DNA of 64,000 bases from Aliibacillus thermotolerans (GCF_027853235.1 NZ_WKJG01000004.1:1-64000); one strand, 5' to 3'. Shown: positions 26,524-36,121, counted from the first letter of the stretch. Notes: generated from the sequence alone by a model not told the origin. A program made the numbers and translations.

Positions 26524-26812
26524 AAAATACATTTTACGTTATATAATAAAGATTAATACTTTCTTGTTATACTGTCAATTGAATTTAGAAAAATTATTTC
26601 TAAAAATTAAATATACAGATGCTTACATAGGACAAACCGTCTTGTATGAATCATAAAAGGCGAATTTCCTATGTTATATCAGATTTCAATAGAAAAAAGT
26701 GAAAGTATGAAAAAAGTTATATTGACATTATTCTAAGAGAGAAATTAATTTTTCAAAAAATTATTGACTTTGGGACATGAAAGCGATAACATCTTGGTAT
26801 GATGAGTAATCT

Positions 26813-26825
26813 CGTTTTATCTACG
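26813..26825. promoter_or_regulatory. Candidate PAA operator upstream of the liv-type operon
   Basis: CGTTTTATCTACG, 48 bases before the start codon of the first transporter gene and about 9 bases downstream of a TATGAT that could be the -10 element, a position suited to repression. Confidence 0.55.
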
Positions 26826-26873
26826 TCACACACTTTTAGTACAATGGCAGCAAGAATTGAGGAGAGGTGAAAA

Positions 26874-27752
26874 ATGAGCGATTTTTTGCAATTTTCGGTC
26901 ACTGGAATTACGATTGGTAGTATTTATGCCATCGTTGCATTAGGATTCGTGACGATCTACAGTGTTACGAAAGTCATAAATATGGCACAAGGCGAATTCG
27001 TGATGCTCGGTGGCATGATCATGTTCACGTTTTTAGGAATCGGTCTAAATTATTGGCTTTCATTTTTATTGACGATACTTGCCGTGATGGCGATTGGATG
27101 GGTGATGGAAAAAGCCATCATTCAGCCGACAAAAGGGGCAGATCCCATCAGTTTAATCATTTTAACAATAGGTGCTGCCATTTTTATTCGAGGTGTGGCC
27201 AGTATGATTTGGGGAAAGGGACAAGTGCGGGTTCCGGCATTTACTTCCAATGAACCAATCTCAATTGGACCTGCAACGATTACTCCACAAAGCATATGGG
27301 TTGTTCTCATTATGTTGTTCATCGTTCTCTTACTATATATCTTAATCGATCGAACAATGATAGGAAAGGCGTTTCAAGCGTGTTCGGTTAACCCAATGGC
27401 AGCTCGTTTAATGGGAATTAGTCCTGCAAGAATGTCCTCTTTTTCGTTTACATTAAGCGCTGTATTAGGTGCGATTGCAGGTCTTGCGATTGCTCCGATT
27501 ATGTTCCCTGCTTACGATACAGGACTCATGCTTGGTATTAAAGGGTTTTCTGCAGCTATTTTAGGAGGACTAGGAAGTGCCCCGGGAGCTGTTTTAGGTG
27601 GTTTAATCATTGGTCTCCTAGAATCTTTTGGTGCAGGCTATATTAGTTCTGGACTCAAAGACGCAGTAGCGTTTACTGCTATTTTAGTGATCCTTCTGAT
27701 CCGACCTAGTGGGATTCTCGGTGAAAGAAATGTTGGAAAGGGAGGATTGTAA
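26874..27752 (+). CDS. livH: LIV-type ABC transporter permease (LivH family)
   Basis: 292 residues with about eight membrane helices and the LivH pattern: GITIGSIYAIVALGFVTIYSVTKVINMAQGE at the start (split around residue 20) and GGLGSAPGAVLGGLIIGLLE near the end. One of two permeases of a five-gene HAAT/LIV ABC transporter (permeases, two ATPases, binding protein). GAGGAGAGG precedes the ATG. The operon is divergent from paaK and carries the same candidate operator, so an aromatic acid such as phenylacetate is a likely substrate, although the family label is branched-chain amino acids. Confidence 0.9.
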   Translation: MSDFLQFSVTGITIGSIYAIVALGFVTIYSVTKVINMAQGEFVMLGGMIMFTFLGIGLNYWLSFLLTILAVMAIGWVMEKAIIQPTKGADPISLIILTIGAAIFIRGVASMIWGKGQVRVPAFTSNEPISIGPATITPQSIWVVLIMLFIVLLLYILIDRTMIGKAFQACSVNPMAARLMGISPARMSSFSFTLSAVLGAIAGLAIAPIMFPAYDTGLMLGIKGFSAAILGGLGSAPGAVLGGLIIGLLESFGAGYISSGLKDAVAFTAILVILLIRPSGILGERNVGKGGL

Positions 27753-28765
27753 TGAAGCTAAAAGGTGTGCAACAGACGAATTGGATTGGAGTAGGAATTT
27801 TTGTTTTAATCGTCCTCATATTTCCTTTTGTAGTAACACAATCTTTTTTATTAAATCATGCAACTTTTACAGGAATCTACGTCATTGTTTCACTAGGACT
27901 CGGATTACTAATGGGTTATGCCGGGCAAATTTCTTTAGGGCAAGCAGCCTTCTATGGTGTCGGTGCTTATGCAACCGCTATCATGACAACAACTTACGGT
28001 TTAAGTCCATGGATCGGATTGATTTTTTCCATAGCTATCGCTGCTCTTTTGGCTTACATCATGGGATATACGATGGCTCGGTTAAGCGGATACTATTTAG
28101 CTATGGCGACGTTAGCATTTGGAATTATAGTTCATTCTGTCCTTGTTGAGTGGCGTAGTGTTACATTAGGAGCTTCCGGATTTTACGGAATTCCATCCAT
28201 AAATATTTTTGGATATACCATCACCCAAGGGATTCCTTACTATTACTTCGTATGGGCCTTTGCCATTATTGGTATTATCATCTGTTTAAACATCGTGCAT
28301 TCTCGTGTAGGAAGAGCACTTCGCTCCATTCACGATAGTGAGATCGCTTCCAGTGCGATGGGAGTGGAGACAGGAAAATATAAAACACAAATTTTTGTCT
28401 TAAGTGCGATTTTTGCCGGCGTGGCCGGTTGGTTGTTTGCGCACATGAGCTATAGTATCTCGCCAAGTTCTTTTACGTTAGATGCTTCGATTATATTTTT
28501 AGCGATGGTTGTACTAGGAGGAAGTAGTAGTGTGTGGGGAGCGGTGCTTGGAACGGTTTTAATTACAATGATACAAGTTACGGTCCACACGTTGGGAGAA
28601 CAATTCACATTTATTACAAGTGAATTTGAACATGTTGTTTATGGATTAATTTTAGTATTAGTCATTATCTTTATGCCTCGCGGGTTATTCCCGACGATTT
28701 CTTCTTGGTTGAATAATAAAATGAGCCAACGTTCGTCAGAGACTCAAGAAAAGAAAGCTAGTTGA
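27752..28765 (+). CDS. livM: LIV-type ABC transporter permease (LivM family)
   Basis: 337 residues with about ten hydrophobic segments. LivM signatures are GYAGQISLGQAAFYGVGAY (about 53-71) and VGRALRSIHDSEIASSAMGV (the cytoplasmic EAA-like loop), then AGVAGWLFAH. Its ATG shares one base with the livH stop (TAATG), so the two are translationally coupled. Confidence 0.92.
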   Translation: MKLKGVQQTNWIGVGIFVLIVLIFPFVVTQSFLLNHATFTGIYVIVSLGLGLLMGYAGQISLGQAAFYGVGAYATAIMTTTYGLSPWIGLIFSIAIAALLAYIMGYTMARLSGYYLAMATLAFGIIVHSVLVEWRSVTLGASGFYGIPSINIFGYTITQGIPYYYFVWAFAIIGIIICLNIVHSRVGRALRSIHDSEIASSAMGVETGKYKTQIFVLSAIFAGVAGWLFAHMSYSISPSSFTLDASIIFLAMVVLGGSSSVWGAVLGTVLITMIQVTVHTLGEQFTFITSEFEHVVYGLILVLVIIFMPRGLFPTISSWLNNKMSQRSSETQEKKAS

Positions 28766-28786
28766 CATAGGGGAGGAGGCCAATAC

Positions 28787-29557
28787 ATGTTAGAGGTAAA
28801 AAACGTAACAAAAACGTTTGGCGGCGTTGTGGCGAATAAAGATGTTTCTTTTTCCTTTGAAGAAGGGCAAATCGTTGGTTTGATTGGCCCGAATGGAGCT
28901 GGAAAGAGCACTATGTTTAACATGATTTCTGCGATTTTCCCACCTTCTGAGGGAGAGATTATCTTTCGCAAGCAACGAATTGACAAAATGCCTACCAATG
29001 CGATGGCACCCCTCGGGATTTCTCGTACTTTTCAAAACTTGCAAGTTTTTAAAAATATGACAGTGGTTGAAAATGTAATGGTAGGACGTCATATTCGTAC
29101 GAAGACCGGGACGCTCAGAGCAGCGTTGAAACTGCCAGGTACGAAGAAAGAAGAAGTGAGTGCCTACGATAAAGCCATGGAATATATTCAGTTTGTCGGC
29201 TTACAAGATCTTTATGATCATTTGGCAGGAAACTTGGCGTTAGGAAAGTTGCGCCTGTTAGAACTGGCGCGTGCATTGGCGACAGAACCGAAATTGTTGT
29301 TATTAGATGAGATTGCCGCAGGACTGAACCATAAAGAAACAAAAGAAATGAGCAATCTTATTGAGAAGATTAGAAATAATGGGACGACAGTTTTTGTCGT
29401 AGAACATGATATGGATCTTGTTATGTCCATTTGTGACAAAATTATCGTATTGGACCAAGGCGAAAAAATAGCTGAAGGAACGCCAAGAGAGATTCAAAGT
29501 AACCAACGGGTGATCACCGCCTATTTAGGCGCAGAAGTAGAAAAAAATGCACAGTAA
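28787..29557 (+). CDS. livG: LIV-type ABC transporter ATP-binding protein (LivG family)
   Basis: 256 residues. Walker A is GPNGAGKST, followed by the long LivG insertion PLGISRTFQNLQVFKNMTV. The signature motif region reads GNLALGKLRLLELARAL (degenerate for LSGG), and Walker B is LLLLDEIAAGL. The catalytic glutamate is present. GGGGAGGAGG precedes the ATG. It should pair with the following LivF. Confidence 0.9.
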   Translation: MLEVKNVTKTFGGVVANKDVSFSFEEGQIVGLIGPNGAGKSTMFNMISAIFPPSEGEIIFRKQRIDKMPTNAMAPLGISRTFQNLQVFKNMTVVENVMVGRHIRTKTGTLRAALKLPGTKKEEVSAYDKAMEYIQFVGLQDLYDHLAGNLALGKLRLLELARALATEPKLLLLDEIAAGLNHKETKEMSNLIEKIRNNGTTVFVVEHDMDLVMSICDKIIVLDQGEKIAEGTPREIQSNQRVITAYLGAEVEKNAQ

Positions 29558-29578
29558 GGAAGGAGGGAGAGTGAATTC

Positions 29579-30319
29579 ATGAGCAAAGAGAACATGATCA
29601 TAGAAATTGAAGACCTCTCTGTCAGTTACGGACCTATACAAGCACTAAGGAATGTCTCACTGGATGTCAAAAAAGGAGAAATTGTTGTCCTCCTTGGTGC
29701 AAATGGTGCCGGCAAGACGACCTTGCTTCAAACAATTTCTGGATTACTAAAACCTGATTCCGGTTCCATCAATTATCTTGGAGAAGAAATAGTAGGATTA
29801 AGTGCCGAAAAAATTGTCTCGAAACAACTGATTCATGTGCCTGAACATCGCCAAGTCTTCTCGACTTTAACGGTGATGGAAAACTTGGAATTAGGTTCAT
29901 ACCACCATTACAAGAAATCAGGGAAACAAGCGATTGAAGAGGAAATAAAAAAAGTATTTGAATTGTTTCCTATTTTAGAAGAAAGAAAAGAACAATTAGC
30001 AGGTACTTTATCGGGCGGTCAACAACAAATGTTAGCGATTGCTAGAGGAGTGATGGCGAACCCGAAACTACTGCTGTTAGATGAACCGACACTGGGCCTT
30101 GCGCCAATTGTTGCGCAAGAAGTGTTAGGTTTAGTAGCGGATTTGCGTAATAAATTCGATACGACGGTGTTATTAATCGAGCAAAACGTCGTTTCTTCCT
30201 TAAATATCGCAGATCGCGGCTACGTCATCTCGCATGGTGAAATTGTGAAAAAAGGAAGTGCGAGAGAGCTGTTAAACGATAAGGAAATTAAAGAAGCGTA
30301 TCTTGGACAAAGTGTCTAA
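29579..30319 (+). CDS. livF: LIV-type ABC transporter ATP-binding protein (LivF family)
   Basis: 246 residues. Walker A GANGAGKTT, Q-loop region IHVPEHRQVFSTLTV typical of LivF, signature LSGGQQQMLAIARG, Walker B LLLLDEPTLGL. AAGGAGGGAGAG lies 10 bases upstream. Second ATPase of the transporter. Confidence 0.93.
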   Translation: MSKENMIIEIEDLSVSYGPIQALRNVSLDVKKGEIVVLLGANGAGKTTLLQTISGLLKPDSGSINYLGEEIVGLSAEKIVSKQLIHVPEHRQVFSTLTVMENLELGSYHHYKKSGKQAIEEEIKKVFELFPILEERKEQLAGTLSGGQQQMLAIARGVMANPKLLLLDEPTLGLAPIVAQEVLGLVADLRNKFDTTVLLIEQNVVSSLNIADRGYVISHGEIVKKGSARELLNDKEIKEAYLGQSV

Positions 30320-30356
30320 AGATAAATAAAAAAGAATTGAAATAGGGGGAATTCAC

Positions 30357-31646
30357 ATGAAGAAAAAGTTGCTACTTGCATTGTTTTTAGTAGCAGGCAT
30401 GTTTTTAGCAGCTTGTGGTGGGGGAGGTAATGACACCACAGAAGATGCTAGCAATGAAAACGATAATGGAAATGAAGATGTAGATGAATATGTCATTGGA
30501 GCGATTTATTCTAAGACGGGACCAAACAGTCCGCTCGGAGAACCAGAATGGAACACAACAGAAATGCTTGTTGACCAAATCAATGAAAATGGCGGAATTA
30601 ACGGGGTACCGCTCCGGGTAGTTCTCGCTGATGATGAGTCCAGTCAAGAAAAAGCAGTACAAGAAATGAACCGTCTCATCAATGACGAAAATGTACTGGC
30701 AGTGTTAGGATCTTCCGGAACGACTGAAAGCCTTGCCATGAAAGGAATCGCAAATCAGAACCAAGTGCCGTTAGTTTCTGCCGCAGCTGCTGCTCAAGTA
30801 GTTGAACCGGTAGAAGAATCTGAATGGGTATTTAAAACACCACAATCTGATAGACTCGCCGTCGAGCGTATTTATATTTATTTAAATAATGCCGGCATTA
30901 GTAAAGTAGGTTTACTGACAGACTCCAATGCGTTTGGAACTACTGGCTTAGAAGAATTAGAAGCAGCTGCAGATGAATATAATATCGAAATTACAGCAAA
31001 AGAAAGCTATAACACACAAGATCCAGATATGAGCACACAGCTAACGAACATTAATAGCTCTGGAGCAGAAGCAGTCATCGTATGGGGGACAAACCCAGCG
31101 CCTGCTATTATTGCCAACAACCTTACTTCGTTAGGGTTTGACATGGAGTATATCGGTAGTCACGGTATCGCGAACCAAAGCTTTATTGACTTAGCAGAAG
31201 ATGCAGCAGAAGGAGTTGTCATTCCAACAGGAAAAGCGTTATTCCCAGATCAAATTCCTGAAGATGACGTACAATATGATGTGTTAAATGAATACTACAA
31301 TAACTACGTCGAGCGTTTTGATAGTGAACCGACAAACTTTGGCTCTTACGGTTATGATAACCTCATGCTCGTAGTAGAGGCATTAAAAAATGGTGCAACC
31401 GATCGCGAATCTATCCGCGACTACTTAGAAAATGAAATTTCAGATTGGGTAGGTACTACCGGAGTGTTTAACATGTCTCCTGAAGACCATAACGGTTTAA
31501 CACCAGATAGCTTAGTGATGGCACGAGTGGAAAATGGAGAATGGGTACTTTTCGAAGATGACGCTGCAAAAGGAGAAGAGACAGAAGAAGCAGGAGATAA
31601 TGAAGAAAACACGGAAGAGGAAACAGCAGAAGAAGATGAGGAATAA
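30357..31646 (+). CDS. livJ: LIV-type ABC transporter substrate-binding lipoprotein
   Basis: 429 residues. A lipoprotein signal peptide ends in FLAAC with the lipidated cysteine at residue 20. The body is a type I periplasmic-binding fold (IGAIYSKTGPNSPLGEPEWN, ADDESSQEKAVQEMNRLI, SSGTTESLA). Two features are unusual: an acidic linker after the cysteine, and a very acidic tail of about 30 residues after the domain (EETEEAGDNEENTEEETAEE). The AGGGGGAATTC before the ATG is a good ribosome binding site. The ligand is inferred to be phenylacetate or a related compound from gene context only. Confidence 0.9.
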   Translation: MKKKLLLALFLVAGMFLAACGGGGNDTTEDASNENDNGNEDVDEYVIGAIYSKTGPNSPLGEPEWNTTEMLVDQINENGGINGVPLRVVLADDESSQEKAVQEMNRLINDENVLAVLGSSGTTESLAMKGIANQNQVPLVSAAAAAQVVEPVEESEWVFKTPQSDRLAVERIYIYLNNAGISKVGLLTDSNAFGTTGLEELEAAADEYNIEITAKESYNTQDPDMSTQLTNINSSGAEAVIVWGTNPAPAIIANNLTSLGFDMEYIGSHGIANQSFIDLAEDAAEGVVIPTGKALFPDQIPEDDVQYDVLNEYYNNYVERFDSEPTNFGSYGYDNLMLVVEALKNGATDRESIRDYLENEISDWVGTTGVFNMSPEDHNGLTPDSLVMARVENGEWVLFEDDAAKGEETEEAGDNEENTEEETAEEDEE

Positions 31647-31660
31647 TCTCATCAACCAAA

Positions 31661-31700
31661 AACGGAGTGACTCGATTTTATCCGAGCACTCCGTTTTTTC
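31661..31700 (+). terminator. Terminator of the liv-type operon
   Basis: AAACGGAGTGACTCG faces CGAGCACTCCGTTT, one mismatch, and is followed by six T. It closes the five-gene transporter operon 15 bases after the stop. Confidence 0.9.
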
Positions 31701-31814
31701 TAGGCCAAACATGCGTTTATTTGATATCGGGTCGAAGTTAAAGGATGAAGAACGGTATCAAACGCTCTACACTGAAATGAAACCGACGTACCGACGTACG
31801 GTAGAATAAGAAAA

Positions 31815-31849
31815 GAAACCCTAGCGAATCATGGAATGGCTAGGGTTTT
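31815..31849 (-). terminator. Terminator overlapping the end of the MFS gene
   Basis: GAAACCCTAGC faces GCTAGGGTTTTC. On the minus strand the stem begins inside the last codons of the MFS gene (stop at 31821-31823) and is followed by TTTCTTTTCTT. Confidence 0.75.
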
Positions 31850-33116
31850 CTTCTTCCGTGACTGATTTTATTTTCAAATAGCGAAAATGAATGAATAAGC
31901 AACCGATCATACCAACTCCGCATGCAAACGAAGATAAGAGAAAAGCAGCGGAATAGGCAGTAGTCAATTCGATCAAGTATCCTGTGATAGGAGGGGATAA
32001 TAACTGACCAAAGCCAAAAAGCAAAGTAACAAAACCAATGGCAGTTCCAGCTTTTTCTTTTACCATTAAATCATTCACCGCAGCGATAATAATAGAAGGA
32101 AAGGCCCACAAAGTAATGCCGTACACGATTGTTTCAAATAATAGAACAATGGAATTGGTAGAGAAAATAAACAAAATTAATATACATCCTTGAATAAGAA
32201 AGACGAGGGATAACGTAAGAAGTCTACCGATTCGGTCCGATAGAGTCCCCCAAATAAAGCCGCTAATAATACTAAATATTCCTCCAATTGCAAAAAAGTG
32301 ACCGGCAGTTGTACTATCAAACGAAATATCCGTAATTAAGAAATCAACATAAAAAGTAGAGAAAATTAAATAGCTGAATCCCCATAAAAAATAAACCATT
32401 CCGATGAGCCAAACGACTTTATTTTTATATACGGAAACATGGTTTTGGTTTTGATTTACAGAAGAGGGAGAGGTTCCTTTTACTTCGGTATCTCCGTATT
32501 TATCCGCTCCATAGGGGACGAGATTTTTGTCTTCCGGGTTTTCTTTGAGGAAGAAAACATTAAGAAGCAAAATAATCATAGCAATGACAGCTAACAACGC
32601 CCAACTAATGCGCCAACCAGAAATAGGATAAAAAACCATTAACATAGGGACGACAAACCCGCTGAATACCATCCCTAAACCTGAACCGGAATTCGTTATT
32701 CCAAGCGCCATTCCGCGATATTTAGTTGTAAACCATCTGCCTACTAACCCGACGGAAGTAACGTTTGCTCCGCCAGAACCTAATCCGGTAACAAAGCTAG
32801 CAATGTAAGCAGACCAAAAGTTAAAGGAAAAAGCGCTAATAAGCATTCCTCCTGTCAAAATGAAGAGAGAGACAATAATGACCGGTTTTCCTGAAAATTT
32901 TTGAATAAAATAACCGACCGTAGCAGCACTAATTAAATAACCAAAAAAGACACCAGAAGCAACGAAACCGGTTTCACTATAAGAGAGAGTTAAACCATCT
33001 TTCATAAAAGGAAGGATAGCCGCAAGGGAAAAACGCCCAAAACCTAAAGCTGTTAATAGATTTAATACAGTAATCGCGAGGATAATCCAACCGTAATGCA
33101 ATTTTTTCTTTTCCAT
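31821..33116 (-). CDS. MFS transporter (YbfB/YjiJ-like)
   Basis: 431 residues with 12 predicted membrane segments. The first (YGWIILAITVLNLLTALGFGRFSLAAILPFMKDGL, residues about 8-42) contains the GFGRFS element typical of YbfB-type MFS proteins. Loop 2-3 reads GYFIQKFSGKPV, and loop 8-9 GTLSDRIGRL, a standard MFS motif A. The substrate is unknown. It lies convergent to the LIV transporter operon within the PAA region, but has no CGT-N7-ACG site upstream, so a role in aromatic transport is speculative. Confidence 0.82.
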   Translation of the reverse strand: MEKKKLHYGWIILAITVLNLLTALGFGRFSLAAILPFMKDGLTLSYSETGFVASGVFFGYLISAATVGYFIQKFSGKPVIIVSLFILTGGMLISAFSFNFWSAYIASFVTGLGSGGANVTSVGLVGRWFTTKYRGMALGITNSGSGLGMVFSGFVVPMLMVFYPISGWRISWALLAVIAMIILLLNVFFLKENPEDKNLVPYGADKYGDTEVKGTSPSSVNQNQNHVSVYKNKVVWLIGMVYFLWGFSYLIFSTFYVDFLITDISFDSTTAGHFFAIGGIFSIISGFIWGTLSDRIGRLLTLSLVFLIQGCILILFIFSTNSIVLLFETIVYGITLWAFPSIIIAAVNDLMVKEKAGTAIGFVTLLFGFGQLLSPPITGYLIELTTAYSAAFLLSSFACGVGMIGCLFIHFRYLKIKSVTEEENPSHSMIR

Positions 33117-33230
33117 AGTAACACCTACACTTGAGTAAATTTCACTTCTGTTGTGTCGAATTCACTCTTGTTCTTATACCATTGTTCGACAGAAATACGC
33201 TATTTTCCTACTATCCCGAAAGAAAGAATC

Positions 33231-33270
33231 TCCCTCACTCCTCAAATAGAACTGAAGGTGAAGTGAGGGA
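33231..33270 (-). terminator. Terminator of the chemoreceptor gene
   Basis: TCCCTCACT faces AGTGAGGGA with a long loop; on the minus strand a T-rich GATTCTTTCTTTC follows. It begins about 15 bases after the stop of the chemoreceptor gene. Confidence 0.6.
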
Positions 33271-33284
33271 ATATTTCTTCACAT

Positions 33285-34913
33285 CTATTCGACTTTAAAT
33301 CGTTGCACAATCGTTTTTAAATCCACCGCCATTTGTGATAATTTATTGGCACTTTGAGATAAGGTATGAATGCTTTCTACTTGCGCGAGGGATTCATCAT
33401 TCACATTCATGACGTGCTCCATGAACTGTTCTGAAATCTCGTTCACTTCATTGATTAAATGAGTAAGGTCTTCCCCATCTTTTACGAGCTGTTTTCCATA
33501 TGCTTCATTTGTTTTCACTTTATCAGCAGCTTGTAACGATACTTGTTCAAGCGTTTCAATGGATTTTCTACTTTTAGTGACAAGATCTACTCCTTGATGA
33601 ATGAAGGAAGTGTTTTGTTGAATGCGCTCTACGGAAGCATGAACATATTCTCTCGTTTCTTCTAAGGTAGTGACGATGTCATTTGCAAATGTGTTCGTGT
33701 GCCCTGCTAGTTGTCGTATTTCTTCAGCAACAACTGCAAAACCGTTCCCGTGTTCTCCGGCTCTTGACGCTTCAATGGAAGCATTTAACGCAAGCAAGTT
33801 CGTTTGCTTTGCAATGGCAGTAATGGCACTGATTTTTTCTGTAATGGAGTCGATACTGGCGGAAATTTCACTTATTTCTTCTGCAGTGGCATCGATGGCA
33901 CGTTCAATGTTGTTCATCTGTTTCTCTAGCTCATTCATCGATTCCCGTTCATTTTTTGCAATTTCAGCTGTCTGTTCTGAATCGTGGGCGGATTGTCGTA
34001 ATTCCTCCCGAATTGTCGTCATGCCGGAAAACAACTCTTGTACCATTCCATTTGCGTTTTGGAGGGAAGATAATTGTTGCTCGCTTCCTTCACGAAACGT
34101 CTGTAACGTAGATGATAGTTTTTGGGAAGTTTGTAAAATATCATCCGTTTGATTAGATTGTTGTAAACTAAGAGAATGAATAAGTTCCGATGTCTTTTTC
34201 AGCTCATGAATAATACTTTTTACTCCAATCGTAATCTTATTAATTTCGGTACCAAATTGATGGAATTCATTTTGTTTCGTCACATTGATGTTGGTCGTTA
34301 AGTCACCACTATAGACAGAACGTGTTGTCGAACGCCAAAAACGAAGCGTTTTTCTCACAGAAGCATAGTGATACACTCCTAGTAATCCCCCAACGACTCC
34401 TCCAACGAGAGAGAGAAGGAGAAGATGCGACATAGGAATTGATAAAAATAGCCCAGTGATCAACATGACAACGATCGGTAAAAGGACGATAGAACTAAAC
34501 ACGATGCCTAAATAAGGCCGATGTATCTTTCGGCCTAGTCGTAAATTTAATTTTTGATTATCTTCTCCTTGTACAACAGGGATGGTAATATCAATGACTG
34601 TTTCTCCCGTATCTCTTGAATAAGATTGTATTAATGGTTCCGTTGCCTTTAGCGATTTTTGGCTCGTTGGATCCGTATAGACGACGCCTTCTCTTAATCG
34701 GTTTGTATGTACTACCCCGACGCCATCTTGGTTAATTAATCCAATGTACTCATCTTCTTGTGATAATTCTTTATCAAGTATATCTCGTATGTAAGACACT
34801 TTTTCCCCTGGTACAACGGGAAGTCCATCCAATTCTGATTTGATTTGATTGGCAATTTTTTCTGCTTTTTTAAATCCAGCGCGCGCAACACTTGAATGGA
34901 CGGGATCGTTCAT
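33285..34913 (-). CDS. Methyl-accepting chemotaxis protein with N-terminal sensor domain before the membrane helices
   Basis: 542 residues. The first 130 are soluble with a sensor-like pattern ([46 protein letters not shown]) that resembles part of a Cache or PAS sensor. Two adjacent membrane helices follow (about 135-180), then a HAMP-like segment, a methylation helix, and the conserved hairpin tip [20 protein letters not shown] about residue 370. A sensor that precedes both helices, with no N-terminal membrane segment, should be cytoplasmic, which is unlike classical receptors. The gene lies between PAA genes and could sense an aromatic compound or its metabolite; this is inference. ATG at 34913, with AAGGGGAGATG upstream. 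Confidence 0.85.
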   Translation of the reverse strand: MNDPVHSSVARAGFKKAEKIANQIKSELDGLPVVPGEKVSYIRDILDKELSQEDEYIGLINQDGVGVVHTNRLREGVVYTDPTSQKSLKATEPLIQSYSRDTGETVIDITIPVVQGEDNQKLNLRLGRKIHRPYLGIVFSSIVLLPIVVMLITGLFLSIPMSHLLLLSLVGGVVGGLLGVYHYASVRKTLRFWRSTTRSVYSGDLTTNINVTKQNEFHQFGTEINKITIGVKSIIHELKKTSELIHSLSLQQSNQTDDILQTSQKLSSTLQTFREGSEQQLSSLQNANGMVQELFSGMTTIREELRQSAHDSEQTAEIAKNERESMNELEKQMNNIERAIDATAEEISEISASIDSITEKISAITAIAKQTNLLALNASIEASRAGEHGNGFAVVAEEIRQLAGHTNTFANDIVTTLEETREYVHASVERIQQNTSFIHQGVDLVTKSRKSIETLEQVSLQAADKVKTNEAYGKQLVKDGEDLTHLINEVNEISEQFMEHVMNVNDESLAQVESIHTLSQSANKLSQMAVDLKTIVQRFKVE

Positions 34914-34954
34914 TCTTCATCTCCCCTTTGAATGAAAACATCCATGTGATTCCT

Positions 34955-35368
34955 TTATTCCTCGATGAAATTCTCTTTCTTCCTATAAACCATTCCTTCA
35001 GCAATACCGATGAGATCGTCATTTTCCGTGTCAAAAAGTTCAATGCGATAAAGACCTAATTTAGGATTTTTAGAGTCTTCCCGCGCAATTGCCACGAGCT
35101 TTGTCCCAGAGTTAACCGCTTTCATATAATGCATCGTCATTGTCACCCCCACCGCGGTTGTTCCGTAAGAGTTACTGGCGACAGCAAATGCCGTGTCAGC
35201 GAGAGAAAAAGTAGCTCCTCCATTGGCGCTCCCATGGAAATTTAACATGTCATCGGTAATTGTCATCGATACTTTCGCATATCCATCTTCCACATCTTCT
35301 ACTTTGATACCAAGCAATTTTGCATAAGTATCTTTTTCAAAATGTTTTAAAAGCTTTTCTTTTTTCAT
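34955..35368 (-). CDS. paaI: PaaI hotdog-fold thioesterase
   Basis: 137 residues of the PaaI type: GIKVEDVEDGYAKVSMTITDDMLNFHG, then ANGGATFSLADTAFAVASNSYG (the catalytic Asp region), then TTAVGVTMTMHYMKA. PaaI hydrolyses ring-hydroxylated or dead-end phenylacetyl-CoA esters and frees coenzyme A. GGGGAATC lies upstream of the ATG. TTGACA, 17 bases, TATATT form a minus-strand promoter, followed directly by the palindrome at 35424-35436. Confidence 0.92.
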   Translation of the reverse strand: MKKEKLLKHFEKDTYAKLLGIKVEDVEDGYAKVSMTITDDMLNFHGSANGGATFSLADTAFAVASNSYGTTAVGVTMTMHYMKAVNSGTKLVAIAREDSKNPKLGLYRIELFDTENDDLIGIAEGMVYRKKENFIEE

Positions 35369-35423
35369 GATGATTCCCCTTTTGTCTTGAAGATTCTGAA
35401 TAATAGACGTTTTATAGTACGTT

Positions 35424-35436
35424 CGTAATATATACG
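35424..35436. promoter_or_regulatory. Candidate PAA operator between paaI and the paaY-like gene
   Basis: CGTAATATATACG, a perfect palindrome with a 5-base core, placed a few bases downstream of the paaI -10 element. A longer 14-base relative, CGTTTTATAGTACG, lies next to it at 35408-35421. Confidence 0.65.
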
Positions 35437-35594
35437 AAATATAACACTTTGTTATAAGAGTGTCAACTGTCTTTCTAAAGGCCTTATGAAGAATTACCTT
35501 TGAGAAATGTAGAGATTCTACCTATAATATAAATTTATTTATAGTGTCAGAAATGTTATACTATGGGAAAGTTTATGTGGAAGGAGCTTTGGCC

Positions 35595-36107
35595 ATGTTG
35601 TATCGTTACAATGATATTTATCCTGAGATAGGAAATGAGGTGTTTATAGCTCCGGGAGCGCATGTCATTGGAGATGTGAAAATAGGAGATGAGTCGAGTG
35701 TATGGTTTAACACAGTCATTAGAGGAGATGAGGCACCGATCCGCATTGGAAAACGCTGTAATGTCCAAGATAATTCTACTTTACATTTGTATGATGAGTA
35801 TCCGCTTACTTTAGAAGATGAAGTGTCTATTGGTCATAACGTCATTTTGCACGGGTGTACCGTTCGATCCCGAGCATTGATCGGAATGGGAGCAGTCGTG
35901 TTAGATGGTGCTGAAATTGGTGAATCTGCTTTTGTGGCTGCAAACACCCTTGTTCCACCGGGGAAGAAAGTACCGCCACGTACGATGTTTATGGGAAACC
36001 CAGGTAAAGTGGTGCGGGAATTAACGGATAAAGATTTAGAAATGATCCAAATAACGATTGACACGTACATTCAAAAGGGGAAAGAATTTCGTAAGCAAAT
36101 CAAATAA
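35595..36107 (+). CDS. paaY: Gamma-carbonic anhydrase-like hexapeptide protein (PaaY-like)
   Basis: 170 residues from the ATG at 35595, chosen because GGAAGGAG ends 8 bases before it and the family starts M-x-Y here. It is a left-handed beta-helix of hexapeptide repeats (VFIAPGAHVIGDVKIGDESS, VQDNSTLHLYD, SIGHNVILHGCTV, FMGNPGKVVREL). Histidines typical of the metal site are present (HNVILHG, STLH). PaaY in other bacteria is a thioesterase that protects the PAA pathway from dead-end CoA esters; many homologues are annotated as carbonic anhydrases. Its divergent placement with paaI supports the PaaY reading. Confidence 0.8.
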   Translation: MLYRYNDIYPEIGNEVFIAPGAHVIGDVKIGDESSVWFNTVIRGDEAPIRIGKRCNVQDNSTLHLYDEYPLTLEDEVSIGHNVILHGCTVRSRALIGMGAVVLDGAEIGESAFVAANTLVPPGKKVPPRTMFMGNPGKVVRELTDKDLEMIQITIDTYIQKGKEFRKQIK

Positions 36108-36121
36108 ATGTAAAAATAGTC

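Larger units (their letters stand above)
26407..26873. other. Divergent control region between paaK and the liv-type operon
   Basis: 467 bases, strongly AT-rich. It holds a perfect 10-bp inverted repeat, ATAACGTAAA (26507-26516) and TTTACGTTAT (26533-26542), and two CGT-N7-ACG sites listed separately. TTGACT (26764) and TATGAT (26798) are possible promoter parts for the transporter operon. No small gene is evident. Confidence 0.6.

Noticed and set aside
33670-34152. A 160-codon open frame antisense to the chemoreceptor gene, and similar long antisense frames in cdaR (14674-14997), glmM, paaH and the thiolase.
   Set aside because: They mirror codon bias of the true genes, lack ribosome binding sites and resemble no family.
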